In this document: positions 17,456-27,200 of the stretch, in pieces
How positions within the stretch are numbered: position 1 is the first letter of the stretch
How the letters are laid out: the number at the start of each line of letters is the position of its first letter
NCBI RefSeq assembly: GCF_013343715.1
Contig: NZ_JABUNR010000004.1
Coordinates: 124,001-188,000, forward strand
From: Mesobacillus harenae
GTDB lineage: Bacteria; Bacillota; Bacilli; Bacillales; Cytobacillaceae
Reading direction: 5' to 3'
Length of the DNA stretch: 64,000 nucleotides
Notes under the pieces: model-generated
Told to the model about the DNA's origin: nothing
Databases searched by the model: none
Seen by the model: the letters and a program-made list of their open reading frames with translations, nothing else
Position numbers and translations under genes: made by a program

Positions 17456-18013
17456 ATGAAAACTGAAGTAAAGAAAGAAGGAATCGAATGGCTGAAAGCG
17501 TTTGCGATCGGAATTATTATTTTCGCCTTTATTAGAACTTTCTTTATTTCCAATTACGTGGTTGAAGGAGAATCGATGCTGCCTACCCTCAAAGAGGGAA
17601 ACAAATTGGTTGTCAGTAAATTTGGCTATGAAACCAGCGACCTAAAACATTTTGATATTATCGTATTTCATGCAAGCAAACGTGAGGATTTCGTTAAAAG
17701 GGTAATTGGACTGCCTGGGGATAAAATTGAATATCGTGATGATCGTTTGTTTATCAATGGGACCCACAAAGAGGAACCCTTCCTTGACATCTATAAAGAA
17801 GAAACACTAGGAGGTACCTTAACAGGAGATTTCACCCTTGAGGAGCTAACTGGCTATGAAAAGGTCCCAGAAGGGAAGCTATTCGTTCTTGGAGATAACC
17901 GGCTTGGAAGCTGGGACAGCCGGCATTTCGGATTTATCTCAGAAGATCAGGTTGTAGGAGCAGTTAACCTAAAGTATTGGCCGTTAGATGAAATACATCT
18001 CTCTTATAATTAA
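17456..18013 (+). CDS. sipV: Type I signal peptidase SipV
   Basis: A 185-residue signal peptidase that removes signal peptides from exported proteins on the outer face of the membrane. It has one N-terminal membrane helix (FAIGIIIFAFIRTFFISNYV), the catalytic serine in VEGESMLPTL near residue 39, the catalytic lysine in KRVIGLPGDKIEY near residue 81 and the box E motif LGDNRLGSWDSRHFG near residue 146. The single N-terminal helix is the prokaryotic type. GGGGGAAGGGTGA precedes the ATG, and the gene is probably cotranscribed with yhjE. Confidence 0.9.
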   Translation: MKTEVKKEGIEWLKAFAIGIIIFAFIRTFFISNYVVEGESMLPTLKEGNKLVVSKFGYETSDLKHFDIIVFHASKREDFVKRVIGLPGDKIEYRDDRLFINGTHKEEPFLDIYKEETLGGTLTGDFTLEELTGYEKVPEGKLFVLGDNRLGSWDSRHFGFISEDQVVGAVNLKYWPLDEIHLSYN

Positions 18014-18042
18014 TTACTATTTGTTAACGCTGTTATTTGTAT

Positions 18043-18075
18043 GAAAGGACTCGGCACGATTCGAGTCTTTTTTTA
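18043..18075 (+). terminator. Terminator after sipV
   Basis: AAGGACTCG pairs with CGAGTCTTT around GCACGATT, with one bulged G, followed by a run of seven T. Confidence 0.75.
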
Positions 18076-18137
18076 GTTTCATATAGTAAAGCAGTTAGAA
18101 TATTAAGGAAAGAATGAGAAGGAGAGTGGAAGGGTTA

Positions 18138-18480
18138 ATGGCAATTATTAAAACTAAACGATTCCCCTTTGTTAAAGAATCATTTATCCAAAGATCGAGG
18201 TATCACTATAAAGTGAAACGGTTATCAGATATCTTTTAACGCTTATCCATTCTGGAGCAGGTTATGGAAAAAGTACAGCTCTTGCTTTATTGGAACAGGA
18301 TGAGAACGGAGAAAGTAATGGATTCCCAAGGAAAAAATATTTTCGAGGGGTAAAAAGTAATCTTCTCAGGTTTTAAAAATGCATTGAATTCGTTGAATAA
18401 AGAACTTGAGCCAGACAGATAGACGGGCCGATTCATTTTCTATTGATCGTTACTAGGTTAAATCCAAGCAAGAAGATATT
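18138..18480 (+). pseudogene. Decayed MalT/LuxR-type P-loop regulator fragment
   Basis: The ATG at 18138 opens a frame beginning MAIIKTKRFPFVKESFIQRS that stops after 33 codons. One frame over, and directly after the stop region, the sequence reads LTLIHSGAGYGKSTALALL (about 18242-18286), a typical P-loop of MalT-like LuxR regulators, and near 18428-18475 a third piece reads PIHFLLIVTRLNPSKK, resembling the sensor strand of the same STAND ATPase family. The three pieces appear in the expected order but are broken by frameshifts and stops and much of the protein is missing. I call it a gene remnant. Confidence 0.55.
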
Positions 18481-18543
18481 ATGTTCGCATAAACTTAACC
18501 GTTTTAATAAAAGATAATAGGAGAAACGGTAAGGAGGCTTTGA

Positions 18544-19005
18544 ATGAGACATCTTTTAAACCTTGGATTGAAATTTTTACTCATTACCTCGGTCGTTTTT
18601 GTTATTCTTCAGCTGTTATATGGAGTCGACTTTGGGACCGTATTGCTAATCTCAGCCACACTAACATTGGTATCTTATTTTGCTGGTGATTTATTGATTT
18701 TGCCAAAAACAAATAACTTAACAGCTTCATCAGCAGATTTTGGTCTATCTCTTATAACCATATGGCTAATGGGTGTGCTATTGGTTGGTAACCCATATTA
18801 TCCTTCCTTAACGGCTGCGCTGATAACATCAGTAATTATTACTGTAACGGAATATGGTTTCCATATATATATGGGGATTATCGACAGCGGTGAGCCGGGT
18901 CAAGCTGCAGGACAAACCAAGCGTGACTTTAGCTTTGAGGCATCGGAAGAACTGCTTCCCGATCAGAAAGCAGGTTCAAATGCTGACAGTCATAAAAAGA
19001 AGTAA
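18544..19005 (+). CDS. DUF2512 / YndM-family membrane protein
   Basis: A 153-residue protein with four hydrophobic segments in the first 112 residues (FLLITSVVFVILQLLYGV, LLISATLTLVSYFAGDLLIL, LSLITIWLMGVLLVG and LTAALITSVIITVTEYGFHI) and a charged soluble tail. This layout fits the YndM/DUF2512 family of Bacillaceae, whose function is unknown. AAGGAGG precedes the ATG at 18544. It stands alone between a decayed gene and a strong terminator. Confidence 0.75.
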   Translation: MRHLLNLGLKFLLITSVVFVILQLLYGVDFGTVLLISATLTLVSYFAGDLLILPKTNNLTASSADFGLSLITIWLMGVLLVGNPYYPSLTAALITSVIITVTEYGFHIYMGIIDSGEPGQAAGQTKRDFSFEASEELLPDQKAGSNADSHKKK

Positions 19006-19007
19006 AG

Positions 19008-19038
19008 AGATGTTTTCCGATTTGGAAAACATCTTTAT
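19008..19038 (+). terminator. Terminator after the DUF2512 gene
   Basis: A perfect 11-bp stem, AGATGTTTTCC with GGAAAACATCT, around a 5-base loop. Confidence 0.8.
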
Positions 19039-19189
19039 TATCGTTTAGGCACTTATAAAAGTTCTAAATTGAAGAATGGCTAGTTTATTTATAGAAAATA
19101 ATTCAATAAAGAAAAGATAATTAATTTCAGTGGTATGAGATGGGAATCCGAAATCGGGTTCTTTTTTGAAGGTAAGAAATGATGAACAT

Positions 19190-19300
19190 TGACTACCGTC
19201 TAGCTCCAGCACCAAGGGAATTTTCTCCAGGAGCTAGCTTCTGAGCATCTTGCTAGGAGCACCTAGGTATCGAACAGCTCAAAATTCCCTTAATTCATGT
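19190..19300. repeat. Single copy of a GTCTAGCT hairpin repeat
   Basis: The stretch starts with CCGTCTAGCTCCAGCACC and folds as a long imperfect hairpin: AAGGGAATTTT near 19217 is matched by AAAATTCCCTT near 19282, with CCAGGAGCTAGC and GCTAGGAGC inside. The entry sequence and fold match the three tandem units at 60.9-61.27 kb. Non-coding. Confidence 0.5.
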
Positions 19301-19467
19301 TATTGAATCACAGCAAGAGATTATTGTTGGCACAATTGTTAGGGTATTCGAAAAACCTAGATAGGTTAGCCTTTTGAAATCCTAGTAAGTTCTCCTTTTC
19401 AATATAAAGATTAAACATACTAAAAAGGTGGTAAACCATATAAAAGGAGCCAAAGGAGTTGAATACA

Positions 19468-19803
19468 TTGGATAACAGAAAAGAGACCTATTATGTAAAT
19501 ATAGAAACAGGTGAAGTTCTGCAGCAGCCTATTGAAGATACTAACTTTAGAATTTTTGCTGATGAGGATGAAGTGACTGATTTGATGGGGTTACTCGGTG
19601 AAAATTATGATGATGATTTAAAAACCTTCGGGGCAGCCCATATCCCCTATCGTAATGATCTCCCTGAGAATAAGGAATATGACCAGACGTTAAACAAGGT
19701 ATATGAAAAAATTTATGTACTGGGAGATGAAAAAGCCAAGCGGCATATTGAGGGCATGGGCATATTATCAGAGCCGCCCATCAGCGAACATGATAATGTT
19801 TAA
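19468..19803 (+). CDS. Conserved protein of unknown function
   Basis: A 111-residue, acidic, soluble protein with no signal peptide or membrane segment. It starts YYVNIETGEVLQQPIED and has an acidic middle (FADEDEVTDLMGLL, ENYDDDLKTFGAAH) and a C-terminal segment KVYEKIYVLGDEKAKRHIEG. I do not recognise it. The TTG at 19468 is chosen because AAAGGAG lies 9 bases upstream; another TTG at 19459 overlaps that site. A terminator follows. It looks like a genuine single gene because of ribosome site, codon pattern and terminator. Confidence 0.6.
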   Translation: MDNRKETYYVNIETGEVLQQPIEDTNFRIFADEDEVTDLMGLLGENYDDDLKTFGAAHIPYRNDLPENKEYDQTLNKVYEKIYVLGDEKAKRHIEGMGILSEPPISEHDNV

Positions 19804-19815
19804 GCTTATAGCATC

Positions 19816-19842
19816 AAGAGTCCCTCAAGGGGCTCTTTTTTC
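19816..19842 (+). terminator. Terminator after the 19.5 kb gene
   Basis: AAGAGTCCCT and AGGGGCTCTT fold into a short-looped stem followed by a run of T. Confidence 0.75.
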
Positions 19843-20430
19843 GTAGGTTTAGGCTATTTAGATGGCCTAAACAGGAAATAAGTGTGTGAGCCCGAATGCG
19901 AGGCCTATTCGGCAAAGCCGGTATGGAATGAGGATAGTGAATCTGAATTTAAGGCCTTAAACTATTGTCCGAAAAGGTCATTAACCGGACTACTCGTTCT
20001 CTTTAAGATTAATAGAGCCAGTCTGATAAAAGAGGAAGGAACCCCCGCTTTGATGAAGAAGTGGGGGTGAACTTGTCTTTAGGGGCTTATGCTTTTCCTA
20101 CTATTGGAGTAATGAAGCAGGAACACGTAGCCGCCTTGGAAGAGCTGGAATTCCTATTCTTGGATGCATCGTTTTACTATTCGGGGATTACATAGCAATT
20201 TCAAGGAAATAAGGTGAGTATGTCCTATCCCTTCGTGCGAAGCATAATTTAGTCTAGTTTAGACTTCATTTTTTGGTGGGAAAGCTTAGCAGATTTTGCT
20301 GCCAGCTACAAGCCATGCAAGTATATTAGCTTGGAAAAAATTAACGTCATCTTAAAATAGAAACTGCTGTCAAAAACAACTATACTATTCTTATAAACTT
20401 CCTGCTTTTAATCGGGCAGGAGAACGGCTT
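19843..20430. other. Gene-poor stretch with possible gene relics
   Basis: About 590 bases with no convincing intact gene. CCCCCGC and GTGGGGG near 20043-20067 form a hairpin. Near 20105-20212 one frame reads WSNEAGTRSRLGRAGIPILG followed by a hydrophobic stretch and a stop, which could be the 3' stub of a lost membrane-protein gene, but no start or ribosome site belongs to it. Nothing else is supported. Confidence 0.4.
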
Positions 20431-20431
20431 T

Positions 20432-20461
20432 AAAGGGCGCAGAATTGCGGCCCTTTTTTTC
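20432..20461 (+). terminator. Orphan terminator-like hairpin
   Basis: AAAGGGC-GC pairs with GC-GGCCCTTT around AGAATT and runs into seven or more T. A second small hairpin, CCTGC with GCAGG, lies just before it at 20401-20420. No intact gene lies immediately upstream, which supports the view that a gene has decayed here or that a small RNA ends here. Confidence 0.55.
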
Positions 20462-20732
20462 ATCATTTCAGGAAGATTCATAAAAGCTTTAGTCGCGGAT
20501 AATTTAATGCGTTGTCCGCATTGAGCTTCGGCGTCCAACGATGGGGGTACTTTCAAGCCACCTCTCTACGATAAGTCAACATCGATTCGTGTTTTCTTTT
20601 TCTCAGTAGGGTGCGCTCCGGTCCAGACGTTGCTTAAAGAGCGTTTGCGCTTTTGTTCTTTGTTCATGGGGCTCTATGATAAAATGAAGAGATAGAAAAC
20701 ATATAATTTAGCACAGGGAGAAGGGGTTCTTT
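20462..20732. other. Spacer upstream of addB
   Basis: About 270 bases with no gene. The part at 20500-20620 is richer in G+C than its flanks and looks like a relic of a dispersed repeat, which I could not match inside this window. The addB promoter must lie near 20655-20690, where TATGAT is a possible -10. Confidence 0.35.
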
Positions 20733-23700
20733 ATGTCTGTTCGATTAATTTACGGACGTTCTGGAAGCGGGAAAACAGAATTATGTTTAGAGGAAATGAG
20801 GGAAAAGCTTTTCGAGAAACCTCAAGGTGATCCAATTCTCTACCTTGTTCCTGAACAAATGTCGTTCCTTTCCGAATACCGATTATCCACGACCCCGGGC
20901 CTGGGGGGAATGATCAGAGCTCAGGTATATAGCTTGCCTCGTCTCGCCTGGAGAATTCTGCAGGAAACAGGAGGCTTTAGCCGCCACCACTTAACTAGTG
21001 TCGGAATCAGTATGCTGATTCGTAAAATTATAGAGGATAACAAAGAAGAGCTTAAGATTTTTCAAAAAGCTTCAGATAAAAATGGGTTTATCCAGCAAAT
21101 GGAAAAGATGTTAGTAGAATTTAAACGTTATTCGATTAATCCGGAAAGTCTTGCCGACTATGAATCTCCTGGTGCTCAAACTCCAGAGGGACAAAAGGCC
21201 ATAGAAGAAAAACTGCATGACCTTGAGTTGATTTATCAGCATTTTGAATCAGCTCTTTTTGATAAGTATATAGATTCTGAGGATTATTTCAGGCTACTTG
21301 CTGAAAAAATCCCCTCATCCCTTTACTTACAGCAAGCTGAAGTTTATATTGATGGCTTTTACAGCTTTACCCCACTTGAATTCATGATTATTGAACAGCT
21401 TGCGCGGCATTGTAAGCGACTTACGATAACACTTCCTTTAGACAAGCCATTTAAGGGGCAAGAGTTACCGGATGAACTTGATTTGTTCAGGCTGACAGGT
21501 GAAACTTGCCATACTCTTTATGAAATCGTGCGGGCTAATGGTCTTATTTTAGAGGAAGAAGTTTATTTGGACCAGCAAATGCGCTGGCAGGACCCTAGCC
21601 TTAAGCATCTTGAACTTCATTTTGACTCACGGCCGGCAAGCCGGTATGAGGGTGAAACAGCCATCCATCTATGCCAGGCAGCTAACCGAAGAGCGGAAAT
21701 CGAGGGAGTCGCCAGGAGGATACAGGAGCTTGTCAGGGATGGCGGGTACAGATACAGAGATATAGCGGTTTTAATGCGAAATAGCAATGACTATCGCGAT
21801 ATTCTGGAAACAATCCTGGAGGATTACAGCATCCCTTACTTTATCGATCAAAAAAGGACCATGTTAAATCATCCCTTAATTGAGTTAGTCCGTTCAAGCC
21901 TTGAGACTATTATAGGGAATTGGCGCTATGAACCCATATTTAGGGCTGTTAAAACAGATTTGCTTTTCAAGAAGGATGTTCACTTAGCAAAGGTTCGCGA
22001 GCAGATGGACAGGCTGGAAAACTATGTGCTGGCTTATGGCATTCAAGGTGATAAATGGACGAAGCGAGAACGCTGGATTTATCGGAGAATTAGAGGTTTA
22101 GAATTTGATAATGTAGTTCAAACAGATGCCGAAAAGGAAATTGAGAATGAACTGAATGATTTGCGTCTGCTGATTACTGCTCCAATGCTACGGATGTCAC
22201 GAAGAATAAAAAAGGCAAACACGGCCCGAAAATTGTGTGAAGCAGTCTACTTATACATCGAGGAGCTGGATATTCCGGCAAAGCTTGAGCAGTGGAAACT
22301 TCAGGCAGAACAAAATGGAAAGCTCGTTCAGGCTAGAGAACACGATCAGGCTTGGAATGCGGTTATACATTTGCTTGATGAATTTGTTGAAATGCTTGGT
22401 GATGAGCAAGTTTCCGCTAAGCAATTTGTCAGTATTTTAGATGCAGGCTTTGAATCGATGGAATTCTCGCTTATACCGCCAGCAATTGATCAGGTCGTCG
22501 CGGGGGACTTAGAAAAATCCCGGCTGGCTGAAATTAAAGCAGCATTTGTGATTGGGATGAACGAAGGGGTCTTGCCAGCTAAAGTACCGGAGGATGGCAT
22601 ACTCGGTGATGAAGATCGTGAATTTTTATCAGCAAAAGGAATTAAAGTTGCACCTGGGAGCAAAACCAGGCTGCTTGATGAGCATTTTTTTGCTTATAGA
22701 GCCTTTACTATACCGTCGGAAAAGCTGTTTCTAAGTTATCCGATTGCCAATGAAGAAGGAAAAACGCTGTTGCCGTCTGTTTATATAAAGCGAATGATGG
22801 ACTTATTTCCAAACGTACAGCAGCATTACTTTGTTCCGGATCCATCAGAGCTTGGCGAAAACGAACAGCTTGAATATGCAGCCAATGAAAACACCGCTTT
22901 AGCTTATCTGACTGGACAGCTGCAGTTGAAGAAGCGATCTTACCCTGTCTATGATTTCTGGTGGGATGTGTATAACTATTACATGAACCATACAGTTTGG
23001 AAGGAGCCAGCCAGGAAGGTTCTTTCAAGCTTGTTCTATGAAAATCGGACTAAGCCGCTGTCACCTCAGTTAAGTGAGGAGCTGTACGGGGATGAAATTG
23101 AGGCAAGTGTTTCACGGATGGAACTGTTTCATAGCTGTCCTTTTTCACATTTCACCCAACATGGCCTCAAGTTGAGGGAAAGACAGGTGTTCAGGTTAGA
23201 GGCGCCTGATATTGGCGACCTATTCCATGCCGCACTCAAGCATATTGCTGATGCTGTGATGGAGCAGAACCTTTCCTGGTCAAATATGACAAGATCGCAA
23301 TGCGAGCAGCTAGCTCGTGAGGCAGTCGAAAGGCTTGCTCCAAGGCTGCAAAACGAAATCCTGCTCAGCTCTAACAGGCATCATTATATAAAACGGAAGC
23401 TGGAAAGCATCATTAGCCGTGCCTCCTATATATTAAGCGAGCACGCTAAGGCAAGCGGTTTTTCGCCGATTGGCTTAGAGCTTGGTTTTGGGCGAAGCGG
23501 AAAGCTGCCTCCTTTATCATTTACATTGAAAAATGGAGTGAAAATGGAATTAGCCGGAAGAATCGACAGAGTGGATAAAGCAGTTGACGATAACGGAGTT
23601 TATCTGAGAGTAATCGATTATAAGTCGAGTGAAAAAGATATTAGCATGACAGAAGTGTATTACGGTTTGGCTTTGCAGATGCTCACTTATCTAGACATCA

Positions 23701-24230
23701 TCGTCACACATTCCAAGGATTTGGTCGGAACAGAAGCTGACCCCGCTGGTGTTTTGTATTTCCATGTCCACAATCCGGTCATCAATTCAGCTAAACTGCT
23801 TTCTATGGACGAAATCGAACAGGAAATATTAAAGAGGTTTAAAATGAACGGGCTTATGCTTGGCGAACAAAATGTCATTCGTTTGATGGATCAAACGCTT
23901 GAAGATGGGGATTCCAATATTATCTCAGCTGGAATCAAAAAGGATGGAAACTTGTCAAAGCGTTCAAAGGTAGCAAGCAAGCAGGAATTTAACAGTCTGC
24001 GCTCTTTTGTTCGAGGCAAATATGTCCAAACAGGCAACGACATTATCAGCGGAGTTGTCGACATCGCTCCATATAAATTGAAAAATAAAGTCCCATGCAC
24101 ATTCTGTTCCTTTAAAGCGGTCTGCCAGTTTGACCAGTCAATCGAACACAATGAGTATCGGAGTTTGCCTTCGCGAAAAAAAGAGGATGTTTTAGCTTCC
24201 ATTGGAAAGGAGAACAATGCAAATGAGTAA
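20733..24230 (+). CDS. addB: ATP-dependent helicase/deoxyribonuclease subunit AddB
   Basis: A 1165-residue subunit of the AddAB helicase-nuclease, which resects double-strand breaks and works with Chi for recombinational repair. The N-terminal Walker A GRSGSGKTE is at residues 8-16. Near residue 805 is the cysteine in FHSCPFSHF and near the C terminus CTFCSFKAVCQFD, together the four cysteines of the Fe-S cluster that holds the nuclease domain. The RecB-type nuclease motif VIDYKSSEKDI is near residue 965. GGGAGAAGGGG precedes the ATG. It overlaps addA by 14 bases, so the subunits are translationally coupled. Length is normal for Bacillaceae. Confidence 0.96.
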   Translation: MSVRLIYGRSGSGKTELCLEEMREKLFEKPQGDPILYLVPEQMSFLSEYRLSTTPGLGGMIRAQVYSLPRLAWRILQETGGFSRHHLTSVGISMLIRKIIEDNKEELKIFQKASDKNGFIQQMEKMLVEFKRYSINPESLADYESPGAQTPEGQKAIEEKLHDLELIYQHFESALFDKYIDSEDYFRLLAEKIPSSLYLQQAEVYIDGFYSFTPLEFMIIEQLARHCKRLTITLPLDKPFKGQELPDELDLFRLTGETCHTLYEIVRANGLILEEEVYLDQQMRWQDPSLKHLELHFDSRPASRYEGETAIHLCQAANRRAEIEGVARRIQELVRDGGYRYRDIAVLMRNSNDYRDILETILEDYSIPYFIDQKRTMLNHPLIELVRSSLETIIGNWRYEPIFRAVKTDLLFKKDVHLAKVREQMDRLENYVLAYGIQGDKWTKRERWIYRRIRGLEFDNVVQTDAEKEIENELNDLRLLITAPMLRMSRRIKKANTARKLCEAVYLYIEELDIPAKLEQWKLQAEQNGKLVQAREHDQAWNAVIHLLDEFVEMLGDEQVSAKQFVSILDAGFESMEFSLIPPAIDQVVAGDLEKSRLAEIKAAFVIGMNEGVLPAKVPEDGILGDEDREFLSAKGIKVAPGSKTRLLDEHFFAYRAFTIPSEKLFLSYPIANEEGKTLLPSVYIKRMMDLFPNVQQHYFVPDPSELGENEQLEYAANENTALAYLTGQLQLKKRSYPVYDFWWDVYNYYMNHTVWKEPARKVLSSLFYENRTKPLSPQLSEELYGDEIEASVSRMELFHSCPFSHFTQHGLKLRERQVFRLEAPDIGDLFHAALKHIADAVMEQNLSWSNMTRSQCEQLAREAVERLAPRLQNEILLSSNRHHYIKRKLESIISRASYILSEHAKASGFSPIGLELGFGRSGKLPPLSFTLKNGVKMELAGRIDRVDKAVDDNGVYLRVIDYKSSEKDISMTEVYYGLALQMLTYLDIIVTHSKDLVGTEADPAGVLYFHVHNPVINSAKLLSMDEIEQEILKRFKMNGLMLGEQNVIRLMDQTLEDGDSNIISAGIKKDGNLSKRSKVASKQEFNSLRSFVRGKYVQTGNDIISGVVDIAPYKLKNKVPCTFCSFKAVCQFDQSIEHNEYRSLPSRKKEDVLASIGKENNANE

Positions 24231-27200
24231 AACAGTCATTCCGGAAAAGCCTGAAACATCAACCTGGACTGATGACCAATGGAAAGCAATTATGGCCAAG
24301 GAACAGGATATCCTCGTTGCAGCGGCCGCTGGCTCAGGAAAAACAGCCGTTTTAGTTGAGAGGATTATTCAAAAGGTGATTTCCGAAACCGAGCCGCTCA
24401 ATGTGGACCAGCTTTTAGTTGTAACTTTTACTAATGCGTCAGCAGCTGAGATGAGGCACCGAATTGGTGAGGCACTCGAAAAAGCAATTGATCAAGATCC
24501 GAAATCGGTTCATTTAAGAAAACAGCTAAGTTTATTGAATAGAGCGTCCATCTCAACCTTGCATTCCTTTTGTCTGGAGGTTATTAGAAAATACTATTAT
24601 CAAATTGACATCGATCCTGGCTTCCGGATGGCGGATCAAACAGAGGCACAGCTGTTAAGAGATGAGGTTATCGACGATCTTTTTGAAGAAGAGTATGGAA
24701 GGGCAGGAAATGAGGGATTCTTTAAGCTTGTTGATACGTTCACAAATGACCGAAGCGATGATGCCTTAAAGGATATCATTCTTGATTTATATGATTTTGC
24801 AAGGTCTAATCCAGCTCCGACAGCGTATTTAAATTCTATTGCAGCCATGTATGCTTTAGAAGAGGATGCAAGTATGGACGAGCTTGAACTTACTGATATT
24901 TTACGAAACGATATTGAGCTTCAGCTGCAGGGAGCAAAGCAGCTGCTTCAACAAGGGCTGGAAATGACGAGTCTCCCCGGTGGTCCGGCACCAAGAGCGG
25001 AAAACTTCATAAGTGATCTTCATCTTGTAGAAACCTTGCTTACAGCATTGAACGAATCGTGGACAGTCTTATATACAGCCATGCAGTCTGTTGATTTTTC
25101 AAGAGCAAAGCCGTGCCGCGGTGATGATTTTGATAAAGACCTGGTAGATCGTGCCCAAAAGATCAGGGATAGGGCAAAGAAAATTGTCAGCGAAATACAG
25201 AATGATTTATTCACGAGAAAGCCGGAAAGCTTCATTAAAGATATTCGTGAAATGAGCCCGCTCATCGACACACTCGTAAATCTGGTCGCTGTCTTTTCAG
25301 ATAGGTTCAGCAGGAATAAAGCAGAAAAAGGTCTGGTTGATTTTTCTGATTTAGAGCATTATTGTCTCGAGATTCTCAGTAGAGAAACAGGGGATGCTGG
25401 AAAGTATCTTCCATCGGAGGCAGCTCAATCTTACCGGAACCAGTTTGCAGAGGTACTAGTGGACGAATACCAAGACACAAATATGGTTCAGGAAACCATC
25501 TTAAGCTTGGTTACTAAAGACAGTGAAACTAACGGGAACATGTTCATGGTTGGAGATGTTAAACAATCCATTTACCGATTTCGTCTAGCCGAACCGAATC
25601 TATTTCTCGGTAAATATACACGATTTACGACGGCAGGCGATAATTTTGGATTAAGGATTGATCTGGCCCGAAACTTTCGCAGCCGTGCCGAGGTACTTGA
25701 TGCTACTAATTATCTTTTTAAACAAATTATGGGTAAGAGGGTCGGTGAAATCGTATATGATGAAGCCGCGGAACTGATTAAAGGTGCACCATACCCTGAC
25801 GATGATCCATTTCCTGCAGAATTACTGGTAATTGACCTAGAAGACCGAGAGGATTCTCCTGCTCAGGAGGGTTCGGAGGATACAGACTTCGACAGTGAGG
25901 ATATGGAGCAATCCCAGCTTGAGGCCCGTTTAATGGCATCGAAAATCAGGGATATGGTTGATAACCGCAGGCCGGTATTCAATACGAAAACAAATACAGA
26001 CAAGCCAATCATGTATAGGGATATTGTCATTTTGCTTCGATCGATGACATGGGCTCCGCAAATCATGGAAGAATTCAAGCAACAAGGCATTCCTGTATAC
26101 GCTAACCTGTCGACAGGTTATTTCGACGCCACCGAGGTATCGGTTATGCTTTCGCTGCTAAAGGTGATTGATAATCCGCTCCAGGATATACCGCTGGCAG
26201 GGGTACTCCGCTCACCAATTGTTGGTTTAAATGAAGAGGAGCTTGGCTTAATTAGAGTCGCTTTTAAACGTGGCAGTTTTTTTGAAGCATTATCGGTATT
26301 CTGCCGGCAAACGTCCACCCAGCAGACAGAGGAGCTTCATACCAAAGTTCAGCCTTTTTTAAAAAATCTTCAGGAATGGAGGTCCCGGGCAAGACAGGGA
26401 GCTGTATCCGACCTAATCTGGCAGTTGTTTCGTGAAACAAGATTTTATGACTTTGCTGGTGGTATGCCAGGGGGCAAACAGCGGCAAGCTAATCTTCGAG
26501 CCTTGTATGATCGGGCTAGACAGTATGAATCTACCTCTTTTAGGGGACTATTTAGATTCCTGCGCTTTATTGACCGTATGAGGGAACGCGGAGATGATTT
26601 AGGAGCTGCCAGAGCACTTGGTGAACAAGAGGATGTCGTAAGGATTATGACGATTCATAGCAGCAAGGGTCTCGAGTTTCCCGCCGTATTTGTGGCTGGG
26701 CTTGCCCGCCAATTTAATACAATGGATTTAAAAAAGACTTATATGCTTGATAAGGAGCTTGGCTTCGCTGCGAAGTATGTTAACGCTGAAAAAAGAATCT
26801 CCTATCCTTCCTTGCCTCAGCTTGCATTTAAACGCAAAAAGAAGCTCGAAATGCTCTCTGAAGAGATGAGAGTTTTGTATGTAGCCTTAACGAGAGCAAA
26901 GGAAAAGCTTTATTTAATTGGGTCGGTAAAAAGTGCTGAGAAACAGCTTGCAAAATGGTCAGCTTCAGCCGAGCATACTGAATGGCTGTTAAAAGATTAT
27001 GACAGGGCTGCAGCAGGTTGTTACTTGGATTGGGTCGGTCCGGCCCTAATGCGCCATCAGGACTGCGATGCCCTCAGAGGAGGGAAAGGCTTAAATCCGC
27101 TAACACCTGCTGAAATAACTGAACATAAGTCACGCTGGCACGTTGAAGTAATTCATTCGGAGGAAGCTGCAGCCTTGGCAGGGGAACTAAGTCTTGAGAA

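Noticed and set aside
19882..20070. 62-residue ORF in the gene-poor stretch
   Set aside because: No ribosome site, no recognisable motif, and it ends in a hairpin.
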